A stretch of DNA of 64,000 bases from Bradyrhizobium lupini (GCF_040939785.1 NZ_CP162553.1:4216001-4280000), one strand, 5' to 3'. Numbered from the stretch's first letter, positions 8,403-18,698 are shown. The notes: a model not told the origin generated them from the sequence alone. A program made the numbers and translations.

Positions 8403-10220
8403 ATGACCGACGCTGGCGCCCCTCCCAACCCTGAAAGCGCCGGCCGGGCCAGCACGCCCTACCGGGTGCTGGCGCGGAAATACCGTCCTTCCTCATTCGA
8501 CGATCTGATCGGCCAGGAAGCCGTGGTCCGCACCGTCTCAAATGCATTCGAGACCGGTCGCATTCCGCAGGCCTGGATCCTCACCGGCGTCCGCGGGGTC
8601 GGCAAGACCACCACTGCGCGCATCCTTGCCCGCGCGCTCAACTACGAGATGCCGGATGGCTCGGTGAAGGGCCCGACGGTCCAGATGCCGACGCTCGGCG
8701 TGCATTGCCAGGCCATCATGGAAAGCCGGCACATGGACGTGCTGGAGATGGACGCGGCCTCGCACACCGGCGTCGACGACGTCCGTCAGATCAATGACAG
8801 CGTCCGCTACGCGCCGGCCAGCGCCCGCTACAAGGTCTACATCATCGACGAAGTCCACATGCTGTCGACGGCGGCGTTCAACGCCTTCCTGAAGACGCTG
8901 GAGGAACCGCCGGAGCACGCCAAGTTCGTGTTCGCAACGACCGAGATCCGCAAGGTTCCGGTCACGGTGCTGTCGCGCTGCCAGCGTTTTGACCTGCGCC
9001 GCGTCGAGGCCGACGTGCTGATGAAGCATCTGGCCAACATCGCGGCCAAGGAAAACGTCGAGATCGAGCCCGAAGCACTAGGTATCATCGCGCGCGCCGC
9101 GGAAGGCTCGGTGCGCGATTCGCTCTCGCTGCTCGATCAGGCGATCGCGCATGCGGCAGGCACCGTGAAGGCCGATGCCGTCAGGCAGATGCTGGGGCTC
9201 GCCGACCGCACCCGTGTCATCGATCTTTTCGATTCTCTGGCGCGTGGCGACATCGCGTCCGCGTTTAGGGAGTTCCGCGACCAGTACGACGTCGGCGCCG
9301 ATCCGATCGTCGTGCTCTCGGATCTCGCCGAATTCGTCAATTTCGTCACCCGCGTGAAGATCGTGCCGGCGACCGCCGACAACGTCGCCTATGGCGAGAC
9401 CGAGCGCGTGCGCGCGCGGGATTTCGCCTCGAAGATCTCGATGCGCGTGCTGTCGCGGATGTGGCAGATGCTGCTCAAGGGCATCACCGAGGTGCAGGCC
9501 GCGACGCGGCCCGCCGCAGCCGCCGAGATGGTGCTGGTGCGCATCGCCTATGTCGCCGACCTGCCGACGCCTGACGAAGCGATCAAGATGCTGGAGCAGA
9601 ACGGCGGTGGTTCGCCGGTCGTGAGCGGCGGCAGTGCCGCGCGCAACGCGCCGGCCGGGCCGGTGGCGTCCGCGGCTCCCGTTCGCATGCCGAATTCGTC
9701 ACCGTCCTCGTTCGGCGGCGGTGGTGCTCGTCCGCAGATGGCAACACCCGCGCCGGATCCGCAAGCTGCCACGCCCGTGTTGCGCGTCACGAGCTTCACC
9801 CAGCTCGTTGCCCTGGCCGGGCAGAAGCGCGACCTCCTGACCAAGGGCGCGCTCGAAGGCGACATGCGCCTCGTTCGTTTCGAGGAGGGCCGGCTGGAAG
9901 TCGCGCTCGAGCCGAACGCCTCCAAGACCATGATTTCCGATCTCGCGCGAAAATTCGAGCTCTGGACCGGGCGCCGCTGGACCGTGATCGTCTCCAACGA
10001 GCCGGGCCAGCCGACGCTGCGCTCGGTAAGCCAGGCGGCCAAGCAGGAACATGCGCGCACCGCCGAGGCCGATCCGCGCGTGCGCGAGGTGCTGTCGCGG
10101 TTTCCGGGTGCGAAGGTCGTCGAGGTCCGCAGGCTTGCCCCCGAGGCGCCGGAATCCGATATTAACGCCGACTATGGCAGTGACGATCCGCCCGACGGTT
10201 CCGACGGCGACGATCTCTAG
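8403..10220 (+). CDS. dnaX: DNA polymerase III subunits gamma/tau
   Basis: 605 aa. The N-terminal AAA+ clamp-loader module has VLARKYRPSSFDDLIGQE, Walker A GVRGVGKTT (about 60), Walker B YIIDEVHML and the arginine-finger SRC motif (TVLSRCQRFDLRR). A Pro/Ala-rich linker (about 405-465) precedes the tau C-terminal domain. The zinc module seen in Escherichia coli DnaX (four Cys) is not formed: only one Cys (GVHCQAIM) remains in that segment. It loads the beta clamp at the replication fork. ybaB and recR follow on the same strand. Confidence 0.97.
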   Translation: MTDAGAPPNPESAGRASTPYRVLARKYRPSSFDDLIGQEAVVRTVSNAFETGRIPQAWILTGVRGVGKTTTARILARALNYEMPDGSVKGPTVQMPTLGVHCQAIMESRHMDVLEMDAASHTGVDDVRQINDSVRYAPASARYKVYIIDEVHMLSTAAFNAFLKTLEEPPEHAKFVFATTEIRKVPVTVLSRCQRFDLRRVEADVLMKHLANIAAKENVEIEPEALGIIARAAEGSVRDSLSLLDQAIAHAAGTVKADAVRQMLGLADRTRVIDLFDSLARGDIASAFREFRDQYDVGADPIVVLSDLAEFVNFVTRVKIVPATADNVAYGETERVRARDFASKISMRVLSRMWQMLLKGITEVQAATRPAAAAEMVLVRIAYVADLPTPDEAIKMLEQNGGGSPVVSGGSAARNAPAGPVASAAPVRMPNSSPSSFGGGGARPQMATPAPDPQAATPVLRVTSFTQLVALAGQKRDLLTKGALEGDMRLVRFEEGRLEVALEPNASKTMISDLARKFELWTGRRWTVIVSNEPGQPTLRSVSQAAKQEHARTAEADPRVREVLSRFPGAKVVEVRRLAPEAPESDINADYGSDDPPDGSDGDDL

Positions 10221-10272
10221 AGCATGATCCGGAAAAAGCGTGCAGCGCTTTTCCGACTGGATCACGCTCAAA
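10219..10272. repeat. Short palindromic repeat between dnaX and ybaB
   Basis: AGAGCATGATCCGGAAAAAG and its imperfect inverse CTTTTCCGACTGGATCACGC form a hairpin directly after the dnaX stop. From memory, the form AGCATGATCCGGAAAA is a frequent intergenic repeat in Rhizobiales. Confidence 0.6.
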
Positions 10273-10325
10273 ACAATCAGCGAAGGCGCGACGATGAGTC
10301 ATCGCGCCAACCAAGGACAGCACCG

Positions 10326-10655
10326 ATGGTCGATATTTTCGGCATGATGAAGCAGGCGCAGCAGCTGCAATCCAAGATGCAGGAGATGCAGGACCAGCTC
10401 GCCAACGTCGAGGTCGAGGGCATCTCCGGCGGCGGTCTCGTCGCCGTGCGCATGACCGCGAAGATGGACGTCAAGGGCGTCAAGATCGATCCTTCGCTGA
10501 TGAAGGCGGAAGAGCGCGAGGTGCTCGAGGATCTGCTCGTCACCGCCTTCGGCGAGGCCCGCCGCAAGGCGGAAGCCGCCATGCAGGAGAAGATGCAGTC
10601 GCTCACCGGCGGGCTCGGTCTGCCGCCGGGGCTGTCGGGGCTGTTCGGCCAGTAG
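10326..10655 (+). CDS. YbaB/EbfC-family nucleoid-associated protein
   Basis: 109 aa starting at ATG 10326 after an AAGGA ribosome site. A Met/Gln-rich coiled N-terminus ([20 protein letters not shown]) and the later [18 protein letters not shown] helix are typical of the dimeric YbaB fold, which binds DNA without strong sequence preference. The dnaX-ybaB-recR order is widely conserved. Confidence 0.95.
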   Translation: MVDIFGMMKQAQQLQSKMQEMQDQLANVEVEGISGGGLVAVRMTAKMDVKGVKIDPSLMKAEEREVLEDLLVTAFGEARRKAEAAMQEKMQSLTGGLGLPPGLSGLFGQ

Positions 10656-10656
10656 G

Positions 10657-11259
10657 ATGGGCGCTGTTGCGGGTCCTGAAATCGAGCGGCTGGTCCAGCT
10701 TCTCGCGCGGCTGCCGGGCCTCGGTCCGCGCTCGGCGCGGCGCGCCGCGTTGCATCTGATCAAGAAGCGCGAAGCGCTGATGATACCGCTGTCCTCGGCC
10801 ATGCAGGTCGCGCTCGAGAAGGTCCAGGTCTGCAAGACCTGCGGCAACATCGACACGCAAAGTCCCTGCACGGTCTGCACCGATCCGAGGCGCGACCCCT
10901 CGATCATCGTCGTCGTCGCCGACGTTGCCGATCTCTGGGCGCTGGAACGGGCCAATGCCACTCAAGGGCGCTATCACGTGCTGGGTGCGACATTGTCGCC
11001 GCTCGACGGCGTCGGCCCGCAGGACCTCACCATCGAGGCGCTGGTCGCGCGCGCGCATGAGGCACAGGTGCATGAGGTCATCCTGGCGCTGAATGCCACC
11101 GTCGACGGCCAGACCACGGCACATTACATCACCGACCTGCTTCAGGACGCCAAAGTAAAAGTAACCCGGCTCGCCCATGGTGTGCCGGTCGGCGGCGAGC
11201 TTGATTATCTCGATGAAGGTACGCTATCGGCCGCGATGCGGCAGCGCACCCTGTTCTAG
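10657..11259 (+). CDS. recR: Recombination mediator RecR
   Basis: 200 aa. It has the helix-hairpin-helix [20 protein letters not shown] near residue 15, a four-Cys zinc motif [16 protein letters not shown] (about 57-72) and a Toprim domain with [13 protein letters not shown]. RecR works with RecF and RecO to load RecA on gapped DNA. The start is one base after the ybaB stop, so the genes are co-transcribed. Confidence 0.97.
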   Translation: MGAVAGPEIERLVQLLARLPGLGPRSARRAALHLIKKREALMIPLSSAMQVALEKVQVCKTCGNIDTQSPCTVCTDPRRDPSIIVVVADVADLWALERANATQGRYHVLGATLSPLDGVGPQDLTIEALVARAHEAQVHEVILALNATVDGQTTAHYITDLLQDAKVKVTRLAHGVPVGGELDYLDEGTLSAAMRQRTLF

Positions 11260-11285
11260 CCATCCAGACTTACGGAACGGACGAC

Positions 11286-11723
11286 ATGACGAAACTTTTC
11301 GCCACACGATGGGCTTTGGTCGCGACGCTGACGATGCTGGCGACGCCGGCCATCTCCGCGCAACAGGACGACGGGGCTCCGCCGCCGTCGAAGCCCGGCA
11401 AGCCGATCAATGCCGGGGAGGTGCTGTCGGGCGAGCTGAACACGATGAAAGTGCGCGACGTCAAGAACGTCGGCAAGCGGGTTGCGACCTACCAGATCAC
11501 CTCCGAGCCGCGCCGGCTGCCGCCGCCGAGCGGGCTGTGCAATCTCGAGACCGGACCCGAAACCTTCCAGCTCGTTCCCAGCGGCGATGCGCAGGCCGCA
11601 CAGCTGAAGACGTTCGCCGGCAAGGAGATCTCGGTCAAGGTCGACGAGATCGCCTGCGCCAGCGATCCCGGCCAGATGAGCGAGGCCGTGATCACGAAAT
11701 GGAGCCTGATCAAAAAGCAGTAG
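11286..11723 (+). CDS. Secreted protein of unknown function
   Basis: 145 aa with a signal peptide (MTKLFATRWALVATLTMLAT then PAISAQ, cut near residue 25). The mature part is Pro/Lys-rich at first, then a beta-rich stretch with two Cys (GLCNLETGP and EIACASDPG) that could form one disulfide in the periplasm. No family is recognised. It follows recR by 26 bp but may have its own promoter. Confidence 0.7.
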   Translation: MTKLFATRWALVATLTMLATPAISAQQDDGAPPPSKPGKPINAGEVLSGELNTMKVRDVKNVGKRVATYQITSEPRRLPPPSGLCNLETGPETFQLVPSGDAQAAQLKTFAGKEISVKVDEIACASDPGQMSEAVITKWSLIKKQ

Positions 11724-11768
11724 GGGGCGCCCCGTTTGCCCGCCACACATATAAGCGCATCTGTTTTT

Positions 11769-11856
11769 CGTCATGCCCGGGCTCGTCCCGGGCATCCACG
11801 TTCTTGGCGCCGCGTAGCAAGGCGTGGATGGCCGGGACAAGCCCGGCCATGACGAC
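11769..11856. repeat. Palindromic repeat between converging genes
   Basis: CGTCATGCCCGGGCTCGTCC and GGACAAGCCCGGCCATGACG are inverted arms around an inner pair (ATCCACG/CGTGGAT). It lies between the secreted-protein stop and the ampG stop and probably marks both transcript ends. Confidence 0.7.
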
Positions 11857-11862
11857 GTTGCG

Positions 11863-13227
11863 TTAAACCCGCACCGGCCCCAGCGCATCAAAATGCCCGC
11901 GCTTCTGCAACCAGGCCAGCAGCACCAGGCTCGGGATCGCCACCAGCATGCAGATCACGAAGAACAGCGGCCAGCCGGTGGTATCAGCCACGAAGCCGGC
12001 GCCTGACGAGAGATAGGTCCGCCCCACTGCGGCAAGCGCGGTGAGCAGCGCATATTGCGTCGCCGTGTGCAGCGGGTTCTGGCAGAGCGCCGAAAGATAG
12101 GCGACGAAGATCACCGTGCCGATGGCGCTGGTGAAGTTCTCACAGGTGATGGCGAAGGCGAGCGCCCATTGGCTGGTGCCGACGAAGGCCAGCCAGGAGA
12201 AGGAGAGGTTCGCGAGCGCCTGCACCACGCCGCCGATCCAGAGGCTGGTCGCGAGCGAATAGCGCCGCGCGACGAAGCCGCCGGCAAAGCCGCCGATCAG
12301 AGTCGCAGCAAGGCCCACGCCCTTCACGATCGCCGCATAGTCGTTGCGGGAGAAGCCGAGGTCGATCACGAACGGCGCGGTCATCGTGCCGGAGAAGGCG
12401 TCGGTGAACTTGAACAGCACGACGAAGGCGAGTGCCGCAAGCGCGTCCTTGCGCGTCAGGAATTCCGAGAAGGCACCGATTGCCGCGTGCAGCACGCGCG
12501 CGAGCGCGGTCTGCGTCTGCGTCGCGGCTTCCGCCCGCAATGACTGCTCGGGCTCGGTCGCGACCAGCGCCGTGATCGTCCCGATCAGGACCATCGCCGC
12601 CATCACCACATAGCCCCACATCCAGGCGGACGTGCGGGTGATGCCGGTGCTCTCGAAGCCGGAGACGATGAACAGCGCGCCGGCGGTCGAGACCAGCATG
12701 CCGATGCGATAGGCCGCGACATAGGACGCCATGCCGGCGGCCTGCTCGCTCTCCGGCAGGCTCTCGACGCGGAAGGCGTCGACCACGATGTCCTGCGTCG
12801 ACGAGGCCGTCGCCACCAGCAATGCGCCGAGCGCGACGTAGAACGGCGAGCGCGCGGGATCGGTCAGCGCCAGCAGCAGGATGGCTGCGATCAGCAGCAA
12901 TTGCGAGAACAGCAGCCAGCCGCGGCGCCGCCCGAAGGCGCGCGTGAACAGCGGCACATGCATCGCATCGACCAGCGGCGCCCAAAGGAATTTCAGCGTG
13001 TAGGGCGTGCCGACCAGCGCAAACAGCCCGATGGTCTTGAGATCGACGCCGGATTCCCGCATCCACACCAGCAGCGTCGAGCCCGACAGCGCCAGCGGCA
13101 GCCCGGACGAGAAACCGAGGAACAGCACGATCAGCACCCGCGGCTGCAGGTAAACGGCAAGGCTGTCACGCCAGGAGGTGGGGGCCGTGCCGGGGCCGGC
13201 AGGGGACGTCGCGTCGGGTGCGGTCAT
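11863..13227 (-). CDS. ampG: AmpG-type muropeptide permease (MFS)
   Basis: 454 aa with about 12-14 hydrophobic segments. The N-terminal signature FLGFSSGLPLALSGSTLLVW then LVGTPYTLKFLWAPLVD matches AmpG, the major-facilitator symporter that brings anhydro-muropeptides into the cytoplasm for cell-wall recycling and beta-lactamase induction. Related SLC33-type transporters are possible but the fit to AmpG is good. It is monocistronic, with repeats on both sides. Confidence 0.85.
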   Translation of the reverse strand: MTAPDATSPAGPGTAPTSWRDSLAVYLQPRVLIVLFLGFSSGLPLALSGSTLLVWMRESGVDLKTIGLFALVGTPYTLKFLWAPLVDAMHVPLFTRAFGRRRGWLLFSQLLLIAAILLLALTDPARSPFYVALGALLVATASSTQDIVVDAFRVESLPESEQAAGMASYVAAYRIGMLVSTAGALFIVSGFESTGITRTSAWMWGYVVMAAMVLIGTITALVATEPEQSLRAEAATQTQTALARVLHAAIGAFSEFLTRKDALAALAFVVLFKFTDAFSGTMTAPFVIDLGFSRNDYAAIVKGVGLAATLIGGFAGGFVARRYSLATSLWIGGVVQALANLSFSWLAFVGTSQWALAFAITCENFTSAIGTVIFVAYLSALCQNPLHTATQYALLTALAAVGRTYLSSGAGFVADTTGWPLFFVICMLVAIPSLVLLAWLQKRGHFDALGPVRV

Positions 13228-13263
13228 GGGGTGGTGTTAGCAGATTCTGAGAGCCACAAGTGA

Positions 13264-13664
13264 GGTGTCGTCGCCCGGCTTGACCGGGCGACCCAGTATT
13301 CCAGAGGCCGGAGTTATGGAGGGCCCGCGATCTCCGCATAGAGATCGTTCCAATCGGGATTATCCTTCTCGATCAGCGCAATCTTCCAGGCGCGCGTCCA
13401 TTTTTCAGGCGCTTCTCGCGTTTTATCGCATTCTCGGGATCATCGAATTGCTCGAAATAGACTAGCTTCACAACGCCCTATTCCTTCGTGAAGCTCTCGA
13501 CTAACTACAATTTGTGTTCGGCCACGCGGCGGATGAGATCGTTCGTTACGCCAATGTAGAGCGTGTCGCCCATCTTGCTGGCGAGAATGTACACGTAGTA
13601 GCAGCGCCCGCCCATCTGCCGTCTCTGGGATACTGGGTCGCCCGGTCAAGCCGGGCGACGACAG
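13264..13664. repeat. Split family-1 repeat flanking a GIY-YIG remnant
   Basis: The left half (13264-13310: CGCCCGGCTTGACCGGGCGA then CCAGTATTCCAGAG) and the right half (13618-13664: CTCTGGGATACTGG then CGCCCGGTCAAGCCGGGCGA) are the same two arms that lie directly adjacent at 417, 16511 and 17403. Here about 300 bp with a nuclease gene remnant separate them. Confidence 0.7.
13325..13615 (-). pseudogene. GIY-YIG nuclease remnant (UPF0213-like)
   Basis: Minus-strand translation gives YYVYILASKMGDTLYIGVTN then DLIRRVAEHK, which is the GIY-YIG core. After two in-frame TAG stops (about 13505 and 13475) and a frameshift near 13405 the homology resumes as VVKLVYFEQFDDPENAIKRE and WKIALIEKDNPDWNDLY. 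Intact relatives are about 95 aa single-domain nucleases. The gene is dead by several lesions, unlike the single-indel genes elsewhere in the window. Confidence 0.8.
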
Positions 13665-13677
13665 TGTGTTCTATATT

Positions 13678-14877
13678 CTACTCCCCCGCCTGGAGCTTCC
13701 TCGGGAACAACTCGGCAGCGCCGGTGGCCACGAGATGCGGGGCTTCGGGCGCATCGCTCTTGCTGAAATCGAGCTCTTCGATCCGCCCCGCGCGCTTCTC
13801 GATCTTGTCGGCGGAGATCAGGATCTGGCGGACGTCTTCGTTCGCGTCGGCAAAGTGCTTCTGCAATTTCAGCACGCGATCGCGCAGGCGGCCGAGGTCG
13901 TCGCCGAGCTTGATCACCTCGGTCTGGATCTGGTCGGCGGCATCGCGCATGCGCGCGTCCTTCATGATCTGCTGCATCACCTGGATTGCGAGCATCAAAA
14001 GCGACGGCGACACCAGCACGACGCGGGCGCGATACGCCTTCTGGATCACGTCGTCGAAACCGTCGTGGATCTCGGCGTAGACCGATTCCGACGGCACGAA
14101 CATCAACGCCATTTCCTGGGTCTCGCCGGCGACGAGATATTTTTCGGCGATGTCGCTGACATGCTTCATCACGTCACCGCGCAGCCGCTGCGTGGCGATG
14201 CGCTTTTCCTCGTCGGTGCGCGCATCATGCAGCGCGGTCATCGCCTCCAGCGGAAATTTCGCGTCGATGCAGAGCGGACGCTGGTCGGGCAGGAACACGA
14301 CGCAGTCCGGACGCTTGCCGGTCGAGAGCGTGAACTGGAACTCGTAGGCGCCCTTCGGCAGACCGTCCTGGACGATCGCTTCCATCCGCGCCTGACCGAA
14401 GGCGCCGCGCGACTGCTTGTTGGCGAGCACGTCGCGCAGGGTCGTCACCTGCGTGGTGAGGTCGGTGAGGTTCTTGTGCGCGCTGTCGATGATGCCGAGC
14501 CGCTCGTGCAGCGCGTGCAGGCTCTCCATGGTGTTGCGGGTCGAGTGCTCCATGGACTGGCCGACGCGGTGGGTCACCGAATCCAGCCGCTCGTTGACCG
14601 CGCGCGCCATGTCGGCCTGGCGGCCGGCCAGCGTCTGGGTCATGGCGTCGACTCGCCCCGAAGCCTCGCTCTGGGCGTGCAGCATCTGGCTGATGCGCTC
14701 CTCGAGCTCGTCGGCGCGGATGGCGTTGGCCATCGCGAGTTCCGCGCCGCGCCGCCCTGACCGCGCGATCACGACGGCAATCACGAGCAGCAGAATAAGG
14801 ACCAGGGCGCCGAAGCCGATCAGCGCGTCCACGGTGCGCACCGGCCAGTCGCCAAGCATGAAAATGATCTCGTTCAT
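13678..14877 (-). CDS. rmuC: DNA recombination protein RmuC
   Basis: 399 aa from ATG 14877. One N-terminal membrane helix (about 20-40) is followed by a long coiled coil (about 50-150) and the RmuC nuclease-like domain with AFGQARMEAIVQDGLPKGAY, CVVFLPDQRPLCIDAKFP and MALMFVPSESVYAEI. RmuC limits inversions at short repeats and is thought to be a PD-(D/E)XK-type nuclease. The gene diverges from def. Confidence 0.93.
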   Translation of the reverse strand: MNEIIFMLGDWPVRTVDALIGFGALVLILLLVIAVVIARSGRRGAELAMANAIRADELEERISQMLHAQSEASGRVDAMTQTLAGRQADMARAVNERLDSVTHRVGQSMEHSTRNTMESLHALHERLGIIDSAHKNLTDLTTQVTTLRDVLANKQSRGAFGQARMEAIVQDGLPKGAYEFQFTLSTGKRPDCVVFLPDQRPLCIDAKFPLEAMTALHDARTDEEKRIATQRLRGDVMKHVSDIAEKYLVAGETQEMALMFVPSESVYAEIHDGFDDVIQKAYRARVVLVSPSLLMLAIQVMQQIMKDARMRDAADQIQTEVIKLGDDLGRLRDRVLKLQKHFADANEDVRQILISADKIEKRAGRIEELDFSKSDAPEAPHLVATGAAELFPRKLQAGE

Positions 14878-15048
14878 GCCCCTGCTTCTAGCCGATTCGC
14901 TTCGAGACACGAACGAATAGCGAACATTTATGGTAAATGCTCTGTTAATTTTTATGGTTAACGAAACCTGAAGTTTTATGGTTAGCGGAGGGTTAACGGG
15001 GTTCCCGGCCGCATTGACCGCATCGAACGCGCGGCTTAAATCGCGGCC

Positions 15049-15573
15049 ATGGCCCTCAGAGAAATCATCATCCTGCCCGACAAGCAGCTGCGTCTGGTCT
15101 CCAAGCCGATCGAGAAGGTCACGCCGGAGATCCGCAAGCTTGCCGACGACATGTTCGAGACCATGTACGACGCGCCCGGCATCGGGCTCGCGGCGATCCA
15201 GATCGCGCAGCCGTTGCGGCTGATCACCATGGACCTCGCCAAGCCCGACCAGGACGGCGAGACCAAGCCCGAGCCGCGCGTCTTCATCAATCCGGAAATC
15301 ATCGCCTCTTCGGAGGACCTGTCGGTCTACGAGGAAGGCTGCCTGTCGATCCCCGAATATTACGAGGAGGTCGAGCGCCCTGCGAAGGTGCGGGTGCGCT
15401 ACACCGATCTCGACGGCAAGGTGCACGAGGAGGACGCCGAAGGCCTCTACGCCACCTGCATCCAGCACGAGATCGACCATCTCAACGGCGTGCTGTTCGT
15501 CGACTATCTGTCAAAGCTCAAGCGCGACCGCGTGCTGAAGAAGTTCGAGAAAGCCGCCAAGCGCGCGGAGTGA
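15049..15573 (+). CDS. def: Peptide deformylase
   Basis: 174 aa with all three deformylase motifs: [17 protein letters not shown] and QHEIDHLNG, whose Cys and two His hold the catalytic metal. It removes the formyl group from nascent proteins and pairs with fmt, which starts 12 bp downstream. Confidence 0.97.
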   Translation: MALREIIILPDKQLRLVSKPIEKVTPEIRKLADDMFETMYDAPGIGLAAIQIAQPLRLITMDLAKPDQDGETKPEPRVFINPEIIASSEDLSVYEEGCLSIPEYYEEVERPAKVRVRYTDLDGKVHEEDAEGLYATCIQHEIDHLNGVLFVDYLSKLKRDRVLKKFEKAAKRAE

Positions 15574-15585
15574 GGTTCTCTGTCG

Positions 15586-16509
15586 ATGCCCCTCCGCCTG
15601 ATCTTCATGGGCACGCCCGATTTCTCCGTGCCGACGCTGCTCGAGCTCGTCGCGCATGGCCACGAGATCGCGGCCGTGTACACGCGCGCGCCGAAGCCCG
15701 GCGGACGGCGCGGGCTGCAATTGCAGCCGACCCCGGTGGAAGAGGCCGCGCGAAAGCTCGGTGTGCCCGTGCTGACGCCGAAGACTTTGAAAACGCCGGA
15801 GGCGCTGGAAGAGTTTCGCGCCTTTGACGCCGATGCGGCCGTCGTCGTCGCCTATGGCATGATCCTGCCGCAGGCGATCCTCGATGCGCCAAAGCTCGGC
15901 TGCTACAACCTGCACGCCTCGCTGCTGCCACGCTGGCGCGGTGCCGCTCCCATCAACCGCGCGATCATGGCCGGCGATGCCGAGAGCGGCGTGATGGTGA
16001 TGAAGATGGATGTTGGCCTCGACACCGGCGACGTCGCTATGGCGGAACGGCTCGCGATCACGGACAACATGACCGCGCTCGATCTGCACGATCGTCTGTC
16101 GCGGCTCGGTGCCGATCTGATGGTGCGCGCCATGGCCGCGCTGGCGCGCGGCGGGCTTCAGCTGAAGCAGCAGAGCGAGGACGGCGTCACCTATGCCGCC
16201 AAGATCGACAAGGCCGAGGCGCGGATCGACTGGACCAGGCCCGCGCGCGAGGTGCTGCGCCATATCCACGGCCTGTCGCCGTTTCCCGGCGCCTGGGCCG
16301 AACTTGAGAATGCGCGGGTCAAGATCCTGCGCTGCGAGCTGGCGAAAGGCACGGGCGCACCCGGCGAGGTGCTCGACGATCACCTCACCATCGCCTGCGG
16401 CGAGGGTGCAATCCGTCTGATCGAGCTCCAGCGCGAAGGCAAGGCACGCATGCAGGCCGCGGACTTCCTGCGCGGCGTGCCGTTGAAGACCGGCGCCAAA
16501 TTCACCTGA
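15586..16509 (+). CDS. fmt: Methionyl-tRNA formyltransferase
   Basis: 307 aa. The catalytic domain carries [13 protein letters not shown] at the start, [20 protein letters not shown] (the SLLPRWRG motif) near 105 and a D-x-G loop ([10 protein letters not shown]); the C-terminal tRNA-binding domain follows. It formylates initiator Met-tRNA. Directly downstream of def in the usual order. Confidence 0.97.
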   Translation: MPLRLIFMGTPDFSVPTLLELVAHGHEIAAVYTRAPKPGGRRGLQLQPTPVEEAARKLGVPVLTPKTLKTPEALEEFRAFDADAAVVVAYGMILPQAILDAPKLGCYNLHASLLPRWRGAAPINRAIMAGDAESGVMVMKMDVGLDTGDVAMAERLAITDNMTALDLHDRLSRLGADLMVRAMAALARGGLQLKQQSEDGVTYAAKIDKAEARIDWTRPAREVLRHIHGLSPFPGAWAELENARVKILRCELAKGTGAPGEVLDDHLTIACGEGAIRLIELQREGKARMQAADFLRGVPLKTGAKFT

Positions 16510-16510
16510 C

Positions 16511-16616
16511 GCTGTCATACCCTGCGAAGGCGGGGTATCCAGTACGCCGAGGCTTCTCGGTCGAACGGATAGGCTGCGGAGTACTGGATTGCCCGGTCGA
16601 GCCGGGCGATGACAGC
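16511..16616. repeat. Palindromic repeat, family 1
   Basis: GCTGTCATACCCTGCGAAGG to GAGCCGGGCGATGACAGC; same architecture as 417-521, filling the fmt-truA gap. Confidence 0.7.
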
Positions 16617-16629
16617 GAAACTGGACAAG

Positions 16630-17367
16630 ATGCCCCGCTACAAGCTCACCATCGAATATGACGGCGCGCCGTTCTTCGGCTGGCAGGTGCAGGAGACGCT
16701 GCCCTCGGTGCAGGGCGCGTTGGAGGCCGCTGTGAAGGCGATGACCGGCGCGGATGCGCGCGTCCATGGTGCCGGCCGCACCGATGCCGGCGTGCATGCG
16801 CGCGGCCAGGTCGCGCATGTCGATGTCGGCAAGCAGTTTCCGCCGGGCCGTTTTCGCGACGGCTTGAATGCGCATCTGCGCCCGCATCCTGTCGCGGTGC
16901 TCGAAGCGGATATCGTGCCTGATAGTTTCGAGGCGCGCTTTTCAGCCATCAAGCGCCACTACCGCTACCGTATCGTCAACACTCGCGCCAATCTCGCACT
17001 CGATGCCGGCCACGCCTGGCGCGTGCCGCGCCGGCTCGACGCCGATGCGATGCATGCGGCGGCACAACGCCTGCTCGGCAAGCACGATTTCACCACCTTC
17101 CGCGACACCGAGTGCCAGGCCAGGTCGCCGGAGAAGACGCTCGATCAGCTCGACGTGCTGCGCGACGGGCGCGAGATCACCATAGTCACCTCGGCGCGCT
17201 CATTCCTGCACAGCCAGGTGCGTTCGATGGTGGGGTCGCTGATGTGGGTCGGCGAAGGCCGCTGGACCGCCGATGATCTCTCCGCAGCGCTCGCCGCACG
17301 CAACCGCGCCGCCTGCGGCATCGTCGCCCCGCCGGACGGGCTGTATCTGATGCAGGTGGATTACTGA
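16630..17367 (+). CDS. truA: tRNA pseudouridine(38-40) synthase TruA
   Basis: 245 aa from ATG 16630 ([19 protein letters not shown]). The catalytic Asp is in [17 protein letters not shown] near residue 50, and the C-terminal [15 protein letters not shown] is the second conserved motif. It makes pseudouridine at positions 38-40 of tRNA anticodon arms. An in-frame ATG 21 bp upstream would lie in the repeat and is not preferred. Confidence 0.96.
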   Translation: MPRYKLTIEYDGAPFFGWQVQETLPSVQGALEAAVKAMTGADARVHGAGRTDAGVHARGQVAHVDVGKQFPPGRFRDGLNAHLRPHPVAVLEADIVPDSFEARFSAIKRHYRYRIVNTRANLALDAGHAWRVPRRLDADAMHAAAQRLLGKHDFTTFRDTECQARSPEKTLDQLDVLRDGREITIVTSARSFLHSQVRSMVGSLMWVGEGRWTADDLSAALAARNRAACGIVAPPDGLYLMQVDY

Positions 17368-17402
17368 TGGGATGAGGGCGCGTACTCTCGCTACATCCCC
17401 CC

Positions 17403-17510
17403 ACTGTCATGCCCCGGCTTGACCGGGGCATCCAGTAGCCGTGGCCTCTCGGCTCAGTCACTGTCGTCTCTGGAATACTGGATCGCCCAATCAAGTCGGG
17501 CGATGACAGC
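17403..17510. repeat. Palindromic repeat, family 1
   Basis: ACTGTCATGCCCCGGCTTGA to TCGGGCGATGACAGC between converging truA and dapE; includes the shared centre CTCTGGAATACTGGAT. Confidence 0.7.
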
Positions 17511-17531
17511 GGAGTGGGCAGGCGGAAGAGC

Positions 17532-18698
17532 CTACCCAAAATACCTCGCCAAAATCCCGCGATACACCTTGGTCAACCGCTCCAGGTCCCTGACCGGCAC
17601 GCGTTCGTCGATTTGGTGCATGGTCTGGCCGACCAGGCCGAATTCGATCACCGGGCAATAGCTTGAGATGAAGCGCGCGTCCGAGGTGCCGCCTGAGGTC
17701 GACAGCTCCGGCTTGCGGCCCGTCACTTCTTCGATCGCGGACACCGCGAGATCGGTGAACGGGCCGGGCTTGGTCACGAACACGTTCGAGTTCGAGGGCT
17801 CCCAGACGATGCGGGCGCGAATGCGGTTGCCGCAGGCTTTTGTCAGCCGCATCTCGACCAGCTCGCGCAGGCTCGCCTGAGTGTGGTTGTCGTTGTAGCG
17901 GATGTTGAATTTTGCGCGCGCTTGTCCCGGGATGACGTTGTTGGCGGTGTTGCCGACGTCGACCGAGGTGAATTCGAGGTTGGAGGCCTGGAACTGCGCG
18001 CTACCATGGTCGAGCGGCTCGTCCGAGATGGCCACGATCAGCCGCGCGATATCAGGCACCGGATTGGCGGCGCGGTGCGGATAGGCGACATGGCCCTGCA
18101 CGCCGTCGACATACAGCGTGCCGGATTGCGAGCCGCGGCGGCCGACCTTGATGGTGTCGCCGAGGGTCTCGACATTGGAGGGCTCGCCGAGCACGCAATG
18201 GTCGAATTTTTCGCCGCGCTCGGCCGCCCACTGCAGCAGCTTGATGGTGCCATTGATGGAGACGTCTTCCTCGTCGCCGGTGATCAGGAAGGAGATCGAA
18301 CCTTTGCCGTCGCTGCGCGGCTTGCCGTCGTTCGCGGCCAGATGCTCCAGCACCGCGGCGACCGAACAGGCGATGCCGCCTTTCATGTCGACCGCGCCGC
18401 GGCCGTGCAGAAAGCCGTCCTTCACCTCGCCCGAGAACGCGCCGACGCTCCAGGCGCTCTCGTCGCCCGGCGGTACCACGTCGGTGTGGCCGGCAAAGGT
18501 GATGTGCGGCCCGTCAGTGCCGATCCGCGCAAAGAGATTGTCGACGTCGGCGGTGCCGGGCTCGCTGAAAGTCACGCGGTGGCATGTGAAGCCTGCCGCA
18601 TTGAGGGCTTTTTCGAGCACGCCCAGTGCACCGGCATCGGCGGGGGTTACCGAGGGGCAGCGGATGAGATCGCGGGCAATCGAGAGAGCATCGGTCAT
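17532..18698 (-). CDS. dapE: Succinyl-diaminopimelate desuccinylase
   Basis: 388 aa M20-family metallopeptidase. The first metal motif is [12 protein letters not shown] (about 65-76), the second is [10 protein letters not shown], with the catalytic Glu pair in [13 protein letters not shown] and the C-terminal GTSDARFI. DapE releases LL-diaminopimelate from its succinyl form in lysine and cell-wall synthesis. It overlaps the DUF805 gene stop-start (18695-18698) and dapD is upstream on the same strand, forming a lysine-pathway cluster. Confidence 0.95.
   Translation of the reverse strand: MTDALSIARDLIRCPSVTPADAGALGVLEKALNAAGFTCHRVTFSEPGTADVDNLFARIGTDGPHITFAGHTDVVPPGDESAWSVGAFSGEVKDGFLHGRGAVDMKGGIACSVAAVLEHLAANDGKPRSDGKGSISFLITGDEEDVSINGTIKLLQWAAERGEKFDHCVLGEPSNVETLGDTIKVGRRGSQSGTLYVDGVQGHVAYPHRAANPVPDIARLIVAISDEPLDHGSAQFQASNLEFTSVDVGNTANNVIPGQARAKFNIRYNDNHTQASLRELVEMRLTKACGNRIRARIVWEPSNSNVFVTKPGPFTDLAVSAIEEVTGRKPELSTSGGTSDARFISSYCPVIEFGLVGQTMHQIDERVPVRDLERLTKVYRGILARYFG

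Noticed and set aside
13678-15480. 600-aa frame suggesting a longer RmuC
   Set aside because: Residues before ATG 14877 run antisense through def and its promoter; RmuC normally starts with the membrane helix found just after 14877.
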